Part shown: positions 37,601 to 50,036 of the stretch, in pieces | Layout: each line of letters begins with the position of its first letter | Position numbering within the stretch: position 1 is the first letter of the stretch | DNA from: Acridotheres tristis | Taxonomy: Eukaryota; Chordata; Aves; Passeriformes; Sturnidae | DNA length: 64,000 nucleotides | Assembly (NCBI GenBank): GCA_037013685.1 | Contig: CM072884.1 | Span: forward strand, 8,246,001-8,310,000 | Direction of reading: 5' to 3' | Position numbers and translations under genes: made by a program | The notes under the pieces: generated by a model | The model's database searches: none | What the model was told of the DNA's origin: nothing | Seen by the model: the letters and a program-made list of their open reading frames with translations, nothing else

Positions 37601-40052
37601 AGAAATACATTTTAAAAGCATAAATAAGAAAAAATGCAACAAGCTATGTATTTGATCTTGCAATCACAAAATGTCCAGGTCTTCTCTGAATGTTTTCTTG
37701 AAACCCACTAAGATTATATTTTAAATGTGTGAGAAAAAGTAAATATAGAAATGCAAATCAGGCTTGACAGATTAGCCTAACAATCAGTTTTTTTGAAAAG
37801 CAGAAGGCCGACTACAGTTTAGCAGTTTATTTTGAGAGCTAAGTAGGATGACATATTTTTACATTAAACAATATTCACTTTAGTTTTCTTGTGTTTATTT
37901 TTGTCTGAACATATCCTTAGAATTCTCCACCACTCAGTAAACAGTCCTACATTTGCCTGAATTAATAGGATAAATATTGCCAGTTTGTTAGAACAGATAA
38001 TGATAAATGACTTGAATACATTAAATGTGTTTGGGACATATTTAATCCATAAGCTTGATGTTAAAAGCGCCAACATTATCTTATGAAATTTTACTATCAA
38101 CATGATCTGGGAAGCATTCTTGTGGTAGTCTCATACAGCTTCTCATTTATGCTGACATAAAACACTGGCTGTGTTGAAATATCAGCTCACATAGAGCTGT
38201 GAAGAACTGTTAGTTGTGCAGTCATATAAAAATGCTAAATAATCATTAGATGAAGGCACGCTCTGGCTGCTGGTGTGGGATCACAGCAGTAAGAGACAGA
38301 GAGCCTTTAAAAGCCTGGAGTGCTGTGGTGGAGGGTCCTGAGAACACTTGAGATGCACTCAGGGCTTTTGCTGATTTAGTGCCAGAGTTAAGAAGGTATA
38401 TTGAGAGATGTGATGCTCTCACATGCTTCCTTCATGAATGGTGTGTTGGGATCCAGAGTCTGCTTTTTGCTTTTAAAGGAGAATTAGTTTTCTGTTGTGC
38501 AGAAGCAATGTGTGGCTGTAGGAGGAGGTGGTGCAAGAGGGAACCTGTCTTGCTAGCCTGTGGTAGCATCAGCATCACTCAGGTGCCCTGGCTCAGCTGG
38601 GGTTGGAGAGCCCTGCTCTTCTGGTCCTTAGCCTTTTGTCTATTTTACTTCATTTTTATTCTATTTTTTTTCTGATAATGGTTTTAAATGCATAAACTCT
38701 CCTGGTATGAAGGACAAGATGCCACCTCCAGCTCAAACAGCAGCCTTTAAGAGATGTTCTCTCATGTAGACTTTAGCCAGTTACAATGTCTGACGTGTCC
38801 AGACTGCTTAGGAAGGATGATTCCTTGGCCTGAGTGCAAGTTTGGAGGTATCTCATAGGAACTCACTTTGCATTTTTAACAGCGAGAACAAAATATCATC
38901 TTTATTACATGCTCCCAGATCAGGGTTTGTTTTGGTTTTTTTTTTCATTAACTTTAAGCACCTTTTACAAACAAAGAGAAAAAATGTGTTATGAAATAAG
39001 AAAAAAAATAAAGTCTTGATTCTTTCTTTTCTCATAGCAAGAGAAAGCTGGAAATGCTTTTCTCATAGCATTACTAGCTAGGCCTGTAATGGGGAATTTC
39101 TTGTAAAAGTCATAGTAGTTCCTGACTTAACTTTACAGGCTTTGTCTAATGCCTACTCTTCTGCAGCTACATGGAAAAAATAAATGCAGGAAAATTGAAG
39201 TCTCTTAAGTAAATCAAAATCAAAACCTGTGTTGCCTTGAGGGCATGAGAATAGATGGCAAATTGATAAGGTACATGGGTAAGAAAAACATACTTTTTGC
39301 CTCAAAAACCAGATCATCTCTTTTCCAATTTCAACAAGAGGAATTTTATTTCTTGTTAAGTGTATATAATTAATGAGTATATATGTAAGGCTGTTTGACC
39401 CAAACCAAGATCAGTTTACTTAAATGTAGCTTTAGTCAAGACTAAATAATGTGTATCAGAGCTGCTTTCTAATTGTGCAAATCCTGCTCTGTTTATGTTT
39501 TTGTGTTTGTGGTTTTTATTAGCAGAAGAGTGTATACATAGATGCTGTACACTTACTTAAAGATTTGTGTGTATCTTTGCACGAAGAACACATTTGTTTT
39601 CTTCCACCACCAAAAAGGTAAAGTGTGCCAGCAAAATGTATAATGTTAGGGTTGCGAATTTAAAGGCTTTAATGTGAGGAAATTAAGAAACAAATATATG
39701 CCCCCAGAGAAGTGATGACTTTTAAGACTCAGTTGTGCTGGACCATGAAGTCTTTAGGGGAGATTTAATGTTAATTTATATGATTATACAGTGCTGAGTG
39801 CACTGTTGGTGTTCTATAAGTAAACAGAAAAAAAATAACAGGTATGTTAGAATGGTGAATTTGGCAGGTTTCCTTTCCATATTTATGCATTTGAATGATT
39901 AAAAAACCCAGTCAGTCTCAGGATCTTTGTTCACTTGATGTATTAATTAGATGTATGCTACAATCAAAACAGACAAAAAGCCCAGCCAAGCTGGTTTGGG
40001 AGCTTGAGTGTTTCCCCAAGACTGCAGGGATACAATGGTGTGTGGGTCTGTT
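34615..40052. other. Non-coding, no gene recognised
   Basis: Strongly AT-rich at 34.6-36.4 kb with almost no open frames. At 36826-37129 short frames overlap on both strands without any splice or domain support. At 38.3-38.66 kb the sequence is GC-richer and holds a 98-codon frame ending in a run of F; I see no known repeat or gene. Confidence 0.55.
39026..39070 (+). repeat. 14-bp direct repeat, 31-bp period
   Basis: CTTTTCTCATAGCA is present at 39026-39039 and 39057-39070, perfectly repeated. The 17-bp spacer is too short to be a mobile element, so a local tandem duplication with divergence is the likeliest origin. Confidence 0.65.
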
Positions 40053-40053
40053 C

Positions 40054-40089
40054 CACACACACACACACTGCTGAATTATTGTGTGTGTG
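40054..40089 (+). repeat. (CA)n followed by (GT)n, self-complementary
   Basis: A 15-base CA run (40054-40068), a 12-base spacer and a 9-base GT run (40081-40089) make a short dinucleotide inverted repeat able to form a 9-bp stem. A GGTGTGTGGG word precedes it. CA/GT tracts are also prone to Z-DNA. It is probably a decayed microsatellite. Confidence 0.7.
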
Positions 40090-43000
40090 CCCTCTACTTC
40101 ACAGCACTACGATGTTTTCATGGCAAACATTGCTCCATTTGAGCTGATCTCCCCGGAGCTTTTAGAGTTACAAGGCTTGTAAAATAAAACTTGGCTAATG
40201 TTTAGCTTTAATGAGCTCTGTAACTGTTGTCCTGCCATGCCCCAAAGTCTCTGTACAGCTGCCTCGAAGAGGCTCCTTGATTTGGTTTTTCTTTTAAAAA
40301 GGGAGACTGTTGCAGAAGTGCATCAAAGGCAGTGCAAGAACTGCGTGTGGCAGGTATTTAAGTAGAGCTCATACTGCAGAAATAGAGATCTGCTTTGTTT
40401 TGCAAATTTGATAAAGATGCTTTAAAATCAAGGACTCGGAAGGGCAGCTCATTACCCTGCATGGTAAGAAAGGGAGGAAGCAAGAGCTGCCCTTACTCAG
40501 GAGTTGAGCCAGTCCTTGTGTGACTTTGAGGAGGGGGTGACTCACGAACCTGTGGCATGGTGCCCAGCCAGGCTCTTCCTTGTCAGTCTGTCCTCCTTTG
40601 CACTAAACCAGCACCTCACTTCTGGGGTAAAAAAGCTTTTCCAGGTCATCAATTTGCAGCACAGCCAGTAGTAGGGTCTTCAGGAGGGACAGAGATGTCC
40701 CTGTGTAAGGAAGTGGCTTTGGCTTTGAGGAGTGGAGAAGGACTTCTGTGCACAAGAGGAACTGACTTTTGCAAAGGACAGCTGTTCTTCCAGTGGGAGA
40801 GGCTGTAGCTTTCATCATGTCTTTGTGAATGAATGCAGAGGAAATTTATTTCAAACCCCCTTTGGAAGCCCTTGCCAAGATGCTGTAGAGAGCTCTGATA
40901 CCAGTTAAAAGAAGGTGAAGTCTCTAATGAAGGGAGAGAGAACTTTAGGAAGAAAGCTCAGTGGAAGCTACTTGATCCAAGGAAAAATCTGTGCAGTAAA
41001 TTGCAAGTGACTTTTATCTATGGTGCACTAAACCAGAAATTAAAAGTTTTGGACATAACGAAAGCTGAGGAGAAAAGAAATTAGATATGTCTGAAGATTT
41101 GAGAAAATGATATGTATTGAAGCTAGATAGAACTAGTGTAACCACAGACCATAAATTCATTATGTAATTTTATCTTCAAGTCCTTTTGACTGAACAGTAA
41201 CATATAAGTCAGGAAGGCATCCAGTCTTATCTTATCTTCAAGTGGTCCACTGCATCTCTGAAAAATTTATCTACCTGGCTAATTCCAGAATTAATTATAT
41301 TGCTTTTGAGTAAGCTTTCAAATAGCTGAGGAACTCATGTGAGCAGAAATTATACAGCAGAAACTGAAACTACTAAATGAGCTATAAAATACTGAATCAC
41401 ATAGGAGCAGGCCACCTTTTATTTGGCTTCACACCTCTGAATGCTTAATTGGTTTGGTTTTTCTTGCTATCAATCTAGTGGGGAAGGCAGCAGTCTGGCA
41501 TTGCTTTGATGGCAGTAATTGCCCACTAACAGCCACATTGTGCATGAGGCACTCTGTTAGACAGAGCGATGTAAAAGTTCTTTTAGTGATGAGTTTTCAA
41601 TGTCTGATTGCATTTCTTTGTGTGAATGAAAAGCCATCACTTGTGAGACACTGCTTTGCGTATCCCTTCACACTCCTAGGGATATGAGGTAGCTTTTTTG
41701 AAGGCAACAGCTCCTTCTGTTCTGACAGGATAAATAGGTGCAACCTGTGAAAAGTATCCATGCAGTGGTTTGTGTCTATAAAAGTAGCCTTCCATTAATC
41801 TTGTAAGATAAAAAGCCATCTGGCCTACAGTTCTGAAACTTTCCATTAACTCTGTGTAGGATTCCCTCTTAGACAAAACAACTCTGGGGCTTGAGAGCTC
41901 AGCCAATGTCTACTGAAATATTAATTTGATGCACCAGTTTACTTTTGCACAGCACAAGGCTAAATGAAGTTTTGATCTGGGACCAGATAAAAGATAACAA
42001 GTATTATCTACAAGGCAGGGGATTCTTCTATGAGGCAGCTCAAATTTTTAGCTCAGATGAATTTCTTTCACTCTGGAATTTCATGCTTTGCTTTGGCTTT
42101 TTTTTTCTTTAAAAATCTTTATCTTCTGTCCTTCAAATAGCTCACTGTCAGCTGTGAGATTGCAAAGCCTTTTGGTTTCAGTGCTTAAAACTGCAGCTGT
42201 CCTTTGAACAGTCAGTATTTCTGCAGAGTAAACTACACCATTCTACATTACTGATCATGTGCTCCTAAAGGGCTGCCTTATATTAATTGAGGTTTTTGGG
42301 TTTTTTTTCCCCTTTGCTGTATTTTGGTGCAGTGAACAATTTGGTCCATTCAGGTGTCTTACATAACCAGCAACATGATGAGTCATCTTTCAAGAGTGAC
42401 TATTGACTGGACTGGCATGAGTTCAGGTGGTGAAAAATGTGCAGTTAGAAAGTGCTTTAAAAAAAGACAATCTGACCCCCTCCCCAACCATTTATTTTCA
42501 CGCTATATGTTACCATAGGAGTTGTTTTTGCTGTAGGGCAAAGGTCCAACAGCATGTGTAGGAATGCTCTCCATTGTTCTTCAGCACATAGATGTGACTC
42601 CTGCCAAATAAAATTATCACAAAAAACCCAAAGCTTTCAGTAAGGAAATCCCACGGAGACAAGGACCTGATGACTCTCTCCCTGCCCAGACACAGTACTG
42701 GGTCTATATGTGAAAGCCACTCCCTCCTGGTCATCTCTGCAGAATGAGTAGCCACAAGGGGCTGTTGGGGTTAGAGCAAAACTGAAGGCTGCTTGCAATC
42801 TGTAACAAGCAGGAGATTTGGCAGATCATAAGTTCTTTATATCCTGTTCCATAAATACTTTGCTTTCTGTACTGAACTAAGTTTGCCCCGAGTTGAAATA
42901 AGAGCACATCTCTCTTACTAATTTCTCCAACTGGTCCAAAGAAAAAGAGTTTGTGGATAACTAATGGCTATTGAAGCTTTCTTGTGATCATCTGTGGTCT

Positions 43001-43737
43001 GCCAGCTCCAGATGAGAAAATTTTTCCTGCCTTCTTTTGCAAAGTTCTTATCACTGACATGAGAAGGTTTAGAAATTTGTGTCTTCAGCTGGTCACCTCA
43101 TAACAGGTTCTTGTGCAGTATTTCAATTGCACTAATAATTTGGAGCTCAAATTTCAAAAAGAGCAGAGGTTGTGAATACTATAAATAAATAGATGCATTA
43201 TTAAGATGGAAATAGCTTACTTTGTCTCCCCTTCCTTGCTAATTGAAATTGTATCTAGAAATTTACTCCAGTACTTTATTTGAAAAAAGGTCCTCGATTC
43301 TGCAGCTCAGTTACATCCATACACAACTGACTGTATGCAATGAAACAGAAGATCAGCTTGGAGAATGATTTTTCATTGCTGTTTTGTGAAGAAAGTAAGT
43401 TATACTGTTCCATAAGTAAAAATTGTAAGTATTCCTGAGGCTGATGCTTATGGTACTAAAGGACTAGAAATTGTGCAGTTACTTTCACTGGATATAAATG
43501 TAGACTTCGTGCAGACTAAAGCTCTCTGTCACCACAAACAAAAAGCCCTCTGGTCTCTTTGTGGTGATTTTCAGCTCTCAGGATGAAGCTTTTCTGGGTC
43601 TTCACAACTCAAGTGGAATGATTTCATAATTGTGGTGAAAGGGGTAGCAGATAATTTGTGTTCCAGCTCTTCCTTGGGACTGTTCCGATGACCGCAGGGA
43701 TGTTGGTGATCTGGCTCCCTGGTACTGACGGATGTAT
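40090..43737. other. Non-coding, no gene recognised
   Basis: Mixed composition, with 40.5-40.8 kb more GC-rich; frames there are open on both strands but show no domain. Nothing in 41-43.5 kb resembles a known avian repeat or gene. Confidence 0.55.
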
Positions 43738-43785
43738 CCAGGGGTAAATAACTCCCAACAGCCAGGGATAAATAACTCCCAAGAG
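43738..43785 (+). repeat. Two-copy 24-bp tandem repeat
   Basis: Two adjacent 24-bp units (43738-43761 and 43762-43785), each CCAGGG-R-TAAATAACTCCCAA-S-AG, differ at only two positions. The unit is a multiple of three, so the 119-codon minus frame that covers it (43571-43930) stays open and shows the repeated residues GSYL twice. That frame otherwise has no recognisable features. Confidence 0.85.
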
Positions 43786-44647
43786 CTCTGCTGCAGGCAC
43801 TGGAATCTGCTTGCACTGGTGCCGGGTGCCCTGAGGCTGCTGGGCTGCAGGGGGAAGGTTTGTTAGGTAACACAGATTCTATACACAATTTCTCAGAGCT
43901 TCTCTTACCACTGCTCCATTTATGCAGCATCTGCTGACTGAAACCTGTGTGGGAGGTGGCATTGTTTGTGTTATTTTCCCCAGGAATAGAAGATGATTGT
44001 GCTGAATAAGAAGCAGAGTTACTGCGCAGCTTAAAAAAAAAAAAAAAGTTTCTTGTTTAAGAATTTATTTTTCATCTTGCATATGTTATTTTTTGCCCTT
44101 GCCCCTCTGTGGGTAAGGGGGGGAAGCTTGACAAACTGTGCTTTTGTGCCCATTGATAAGCGTAATGAGATTTGAGTGTCAACATTAAAATGTTCCGTGT
44201 CATCAGCTCTGTGAAACTGCAGTGAAATATGGAAGTGAGGGAGAAAAAACTCTGTTTTCAGCCTGGCTGTGTCCCCTGCTAGGATGCTGTGGGGAATGTT
44301 GATAAACACTGGGAAGGGCTGAGAGGTGGCAGAGGCAGGTGAGGAGCTGGTGGCTTCTGAAGGACCACAGGAAGCTGCCACTGCATCTCCTCCTGCGTCT
44401 GAGTGACAGAGGCTCCTAGTTAGGGGAAGCCTTTACAACTCTTCTGTTTTTGCATTCCCGGGATCAAGGAAACAAGCAATGCAATGGAAATTTTTAACAA
44501 ACATTTCTAGTAGGAATAATATTTTACATCTCCCTCTGCTGAGTAAGTGCTGTTAGCTCCAATTGTTCATTACTGAGGAAAGTCTTCTCTAATTCATCTC
44601 TAGCAGCACTCCAGGTAGAGGTGATTTATTTTTTTTTGTTACCTGGC
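43786..44647. other. Non-coding or unrecognised; GC-richer
   Basis: Two minus-strand frames, 119 codons (43571-43930, overlapping the left edge) and 116 codons (44031-44381), occur in tandem in locally GC-richer DNA. They are serine/proline-rich in part; the second ends in a run of F encoded by an A-tract at 44033-44047 on the plus strand. No acceptors or donors join them convincingly. They might mark an unannotated transcript but I cannot support a gene. Confidence 0.4.
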
Positions 44648-44756
44648 ATGGCTGTGCTGTCACTGCTGCTGCTGCTTGGCCTAATAGACATAACTGCTGC
44701 CGTGGACGTCGTGCCTAGAATAAAAGCGGGGTCAAGGTGGAGAGGTGAAAAGAATC
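44648..44756 (+). CDS. Candidate signal-peptide exon in a CpG-rich patch
   Basis: The ATG at 44648 has a good context (GGCATGG: G at -3 and +4). It opens MAVLSLLLLLGLIDITAA, a typical leader with a run of leucines and small residues before a likely cleavage site, followed by VDVVPRIKAGSRWRGEKN. The frame reaches ATC|GTGAGT at 44757, a strong donor, giving 36 codons plus one base (phase 1). An alternative donor GAG|GTGAAA at 44745 gives 32 codons plus one base, also phase 1. About six CpG lie within roughly 70 bp (44698-44767), against a background where CpG is rare, as expected near a first exon. No downstream exon was found and no family recognised. A polypyrimidine-CAG site 35 bp further on is too close to end the same intron. 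Confidence 0.33.
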
Positions 44757-47700
44757 GTGAGTAACCCGGGCTTTTCCTTCTCTTCTTCTCAGCTCTCTGT
44801 TTGAAGAAATAATGTGTTAGGCCTCATTTCACTGTGTAATTCTTCCTCTCTGTGAGGCTGCTCTCTAATAGCAGCTTTAAGGCCACGTACTTTAAGTATT
44901 TCAGTGTGCAGGTGGAAGGCACGGGCCACACCTTCCGTGAGCTCCACACATCTGCAGTACAGTCCTGTGTCTCACTGCAAGCTCTCCTTGCCTCTGCTGA
45001 TTAACTCCTCTCTTTCCAGGGACTTGGGAGAAGTCCAGGCTGCACCTTTTCTGTTTACAGTTTTAGCATTTTGCATGCTCTTTCAGATGTTAGCTTTGAT
45101 AAAGGCAGCAAAGCTCGCAGGTCTGCAGTTTGTGTGAAAGAACCTTGTAACCCCAGTGATTATAATAGCTAATTTTATGGATATAAATGCATAGCTGCAC
45201 TTTAAAATCTGCAGATTTAGGTAAGGAGATCTAAAGTAGAATTGCAGCTTGTGAAAGGTTTATTAATGCTGCGCTTATAAAGAGAAAAGAGCATTTACTA
45301 TTAGAAAAAGAAAGTAGATGAGTCATCATAATATTTGGGAATGAGACTTCCTACTGCATACTCAGCTGCTTGACTGAAATAACCAGATGATTATTTCCAT
45401 TTAAAGAGCAACTCAGTTCTTGCTGACACTATTCCTTATTCCTGTCCATCTATTTATAAACAAGAATGACCATGATGGTGATGGGCAGCATAATATTATC
45501 ATTATGCCTGTAAATATTTGCTGTGGTTTTGTTTTGGGGTCTTTTGTTGGTTTGGGTTTTTTGTTTTTTTTTTTTTTTTAAAAACACTTAGATTACTAAA
45601 AGAGAGAAGGAATATTGAAAATTGAACAAAGGCTTTCTGTTTAATTCAGTTAAATGTGATATAATTGCTTTGAAAACATATGTGATGGAAGTCCCTAAAA
45701 TAGCCAGAACTTGGAGGGCTGGCTGTTGGTATCCTTGGAATGGGTATTATTTTTTTAGTCCTGTTATCTGGAAGCTGATCTGCAGCCTGAGCAATATTTT
45801 GTTTTCCTAAAGTATGAATATAATATCAGTAAATCTGCTGCTTCTCTCAGTCCCCTTATCAGCAGCATTAAGGAAAAAGGTGATGGATTGAGTGGAACTG
45901 AGAATTGCCTTGTCCACTCACAGGTACTTTACATCTAAAGCTCACCCTGCCCAAACTAGCAGGGCATGAATGTGTGCATAAGGGATGCACAAAAATAGCA
46001 AACCACAGCTTACAAATATTTGAATATATGAACTAATTATGACTAAAAAAGCCCTTTACTTTAATCATTGTGGAAACTGAGGCACAACTGAAATATGTTG
46101 AACGAAATTATTCCACAATATGTTTCTTTTTCAGTCAAATGAGTGTCTGTATACCTGTTATGAAAATAACCAGATCCTAGAGTAAAAATACTTACCATTC
46201 AGTTTTGATTAATTGGCTTGCAAGTGTTTGAAAATTTTTGATTCTGAGTATTCAGTCTGATTTTTTCCTACGAAAAATTGAAATAGATGGTAATACAGAC
46301 ATTAATGTCTCACAAAAGCATTTATAAAGTTAATCCGCTTGGGATGTCATTTAGCAGCAATAAGTAAATTATGCAAATATTCAGAAGTTTAAGACCACCA
46401 CCTGTTTGAAAATTGTTTTGCAACTACAGTAGTTCATTTAATGTCACCTGTATTAGCTATTAGACTTTATTGATTCAATTTACTTGCTTTCTTCTCTCAG
46501 GACAGGGTGTTCTCAAGCCAGCACATTAGCACAGTGCTATATTTGGTTAAAGGAAAAATAGGCTGTAAATTAGTTGTTATAGTACCTTGATATTGTTTTA
46601 CTTGGTTGCTTAGAGAGATGAGTTGTTGAATGTGTTAAAAGCTATGGATCTGAATCAGATCTCCTTGAAATTCAAGAGAAGATATTTAGAGTAGACTTCA
46701 GTGTTTCTTTTATTTAAATTTTAGCAGCAGACTCACTAAGAATAAGAACAGTTTACAGGAATGCCATTCCTTGTATATTATTTGGCTTTACTATCCACGA
46801 TATCAAAATTTCTCTAGTAGTGGGGGTGCAGATTATCATGCAGAGCTGGATACTCTGAGCAGTAGAGAGCTCATTTCTGAAAGAAAAAAAATGTTGTGTA
46901 ATCACAGTTGATGGATTACTTGTTGATTGTTTTTAATGCTGTATATTTGCCTGTCAGTTGACATCACACTTGAAGACGTTCTCTTGCTGGTTCATTTTTG
47001 CACATCATAGTTAAAATTCTAATGAAAAAATATTCTGAAAAGGCTTGTGATTGTGTGATATATGTTTCTATTTAACTGGGTTACACTTAAGTTCCATAAA
47101 TAAAGCCAAAAAGTATGACATTACATGAAAGGGGACATGGCTGGTTTCTGCATCTCTTAACTGAAATTTTCACTGAAGCATTCAGATTAGCAGCAGTTTA
47201 GCAATGCTTTAAAAGTAATTTATATTTACAATATCAAGAGATTTCAAAATTTTTTTCCTCCAAGCAGTTTTTTAGAAGACAGAACAACCTTTCTTTAGGC
47301 TCTCTGTGATGCTTCTCCAGAAAAGATCGTGGTATATTAAGGGACAAAAGAAGTTGTCCAGAAAAGCTGTCGTGATCCAATTTTAGTCATTCTTCTCAAG
47401 GTCTAGCAAAGACCACAAAAAATCATTAATTTCTATGGCTGGCATTTGATTTATCTGAGCTTACACCTCATCAGATGAAGTTTTCTTTCTTTACTTTTCC
47501 ATAGGGGATCTTGGAACTGGGAAATCTGTAGCCTGGTTCTGCTCGATTGCAGCTCAAATGAGTGAGGTCAGGAGAATGGAGATAAATGTTGTTTTCTGGC
47601 AAATAGAACTGCAACAAAAATAGTTTGGAAGGAAAATAAGGGAATTCATTCCCATATCAATCTGTAATTTTGCATTATAACTGCATCTGGGTAGCGTGGG

Positions 47701-48441
47701 GGATAACAGCATTTATCTTGGAGGCAATATTAAACAATTAAATATGTAAAAAATAGCACTGCTTAATTGCTTATGCAATGACGTCTTCTTCTGGTACATT
47801 GTTACTTCTATGTATTCACTTCATGTTTAAGAAAGCAAACAATTATTGTTTGAATGCCTGTACTTTTTGATTTCCATGCCTATGATCGTGGGAAATTACA
47901 CAAAGACATCTCATGGTTTGTTACCAAAATGGCAATGTATCACTTTCTCTCAGAAAACTGCATTATAGAGCAATATTCTGGTTATTATTAACTGCTATAT
48001 ACTGTATATAATGTTTATACTGAAGAATGTACAAGCATATTTTCTGACATTAAAAACTTTTTATATTTTTTGTTGTACTATGTGTAATTTTCTTTTTTTA
48101 GGAAAACAATCAAAATCGCTTAATCTGTGAATAAATTTCTTTTCACTTTATATGGAATGAAATTGTAATTTTTTTCATCAGGTTTTGGATGTAAAGGTCA
48201 GAATTTAAAGTTGTCCCAGAGTGAATAGCTGCAGCAGATATGTGTCTTTCATATTTCTGGTAGAAATATGAACATATGAACTAACAGAATTATGACATTT
48301 TAAGATTTTACAAGGTACTAGAAGTATTCTTCCTGTTGTTCAGTTCATTTTGCATTTGGGGTAAAGTGCTTAGGATCAGCATAGCTGGTTTATTTACTGT
48401 AGTTGGCACTAGAAATGTCAATACTGTGGTCTTTGTTTAAC
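44757..48441. other. Non-coding, no gene recognised
   Basis: AT-rich unique sequence with no substantial frame between about 45.8 and 48.4 kb. At 45525-45584 there is a G/T-rich run leading into a T-tract, similar in texture to the block at 31.2 kb. If a gene starts at 44.65 kb, this would be its first intron. Confidence 0.5.
45525..45584 (+). repeat. G/T-rich run followed by poly-T
   Basis: GGTTTTGTTTTGGGG-type sequence passes into TTTTTTG and an uninterrupted run of about 16 T. Low complexity, with no element body recognised on either side. Confidence 0.75.

Positions 48442-48499
<58 letters not shown>
48442..48499 (+). repeat. (TTA)n microsatellite
   Basis: About 19 uninterrupted copies of the trinucleotide TAT/ATT. 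The absence of interruptions suggests it is recent and length-polymorphic. Nearby at about 48569-48606 are a short (AT)n run and (TACA)n words, so the neighbourhood is microsatellite-prone. Confidence 0.97.
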
Positions 48500-49849
48500 A
48501 ATGCCACTAATATAGAAGTAATAAAGAAAAATGATACTTGTCCTTACTGATTCTTTGTGTGCTGAAATATATATATATGTACAAGTCTGTATACATACAT
48601 ACATAAGTAAATGTGGGACTATAAAGAGTTACTTTACTCTGTTAAAAGCTTCAATAATCTTCTGTTGTGGTGCTAAAATCCTGTCAGTAACATATCAGTA
48701 ATTTCTCAGTCAGTCTGAGTCCTGTATTTTCTAGGTAGAGGGATTATGATGAAATTGTTGGCTTTTTTGTTTGTTTGTTTTTTTTGGCTAAATATATCAT
48801 ACTGATACTCATCATAGTGATGTTTATTGATTGCTTGATAGGTTGTGAATTTCTGATGATATTTGGTACTCATAATTTTTACCTGTTCTCTCTGAATAAA
48901 GAAACAGAGTCCTAATTTTGTTATAAAGCAAAATCTATCTGTTTCTTTCCAAGTTTCCTAAGACTGATTGCAATTTAGACAAGCTGAATTGTGCATTGGG
49001 ATTAAATATTGCAGGTTATTCCATGGTTTATATTTGACTATCAAATAAATATATCTTTCAAGCAGTTTTGTCAAGAGGGAAAAGGAATCTAATATGTGGC
49101 TTTAGCTGTATGGATCCCCGAAGAAAAAAAAAAAAAATATGGATTTAACAGTAATGTTGCTGCCTCAAATAAAATATGCTTGAAAAGAAATGGATCAAAC
49201 CAGTACTGAAAGAGATTAGAAGGTCTCAGGAGACACTGCCCAGGGACATCACTGCCTGTGTGCCCATCTCTCCACGTGGCAGTGACCACTGGGATCCCCA
49301 AATAGCTGCTGGAAGCACATCACCAACAGGACACTAATTTCCCTGCCCAGATGAACTATCCTGATTTGATGAAAAAAAATATTTCAGGTGTACAGTTAAA
49401 AATTAACGTTCTTTTAAAGAAACCAGCAAGTTCCTTATCTTGAAGAAAGGAAAGCGGTCTTTGATGTTCAAATTTCCTATTTTATTACAGTATTTAACCC
49501 TGACATGTACCAAATAATTTAACTGCGAGTTTACATATTAATATTATCGTCTTGCACTAGAGGCTTCTTTGGAAGTTTAAACAGAACAGCAAATCAAAAC
49601 CATTTAGTGATGCTCGGTGGTCAAAGTGTAACCAGAAAGGTTTAACACAGCCTTTCCTAACCTTGAGGCCGTTTTCAAAGTACTTTTTTCCCCCCACCCT
49701 TTCAGGTAGTAGTATTTCTTACAAGAAATCGTACTTCACACAACAGAGGAAAGTGTTTTATCACAGACATTTTAATGTCAAGCAACTCAGTATCTAAAAA
49801 GACAGTTGCCCTTAGATGCTGGAGTCTTTTTTCTCCTTAGGTAGATCTG
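48500..49849. other. Non-coding, no gene recognised
   Basis: AT-rich, with a (TTTG)n plus poly-T patch at about 48763-48786 and an A-tract at about 49123-49137. No frame with protein-like features. Confidence 0.6.
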
Positions 49850-50036
49850 GCTGATAAGAAACTTAGAGGAATGGTGAAAAGAGAGATTAAGAAAAGAAGG
49901 AAAGATATTTTTAACAGGAGAAAAAGAAGAGAGAATTGGAAGCAAACAAAAAGGTGACAGTTAAATAGCTGAAGGCTGAAGAAAAGCAAAAAACAGGGAA
50001 AAGAAAGATAAGGAGGAAAGAAGAGCATGAAAGAAA
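49850..50036 (+). repeat. Polypurine-rich tract
   Basis: About 185 bp in which the plus strand is overwhelmingly A and G (words such as AAAAGAGAG, AGAAAAAGAAGAGAG, AAGGAGGAAAGAAGAG). Strong strand asymmetry like this can adopt triplex (H-DNA) structure. The 72-codon minus frame over it (L/F/S-rich) is a compositional artefact. Confidence 0.7.

Noticed and set aside
44757..44791. A 35-bp interval bounded by GTGAGT and a polypyrimidine-CAG
   Set aside because: Too short for a vertebrate intron; treated as an independent donor and an unrelated acceptor-like string.
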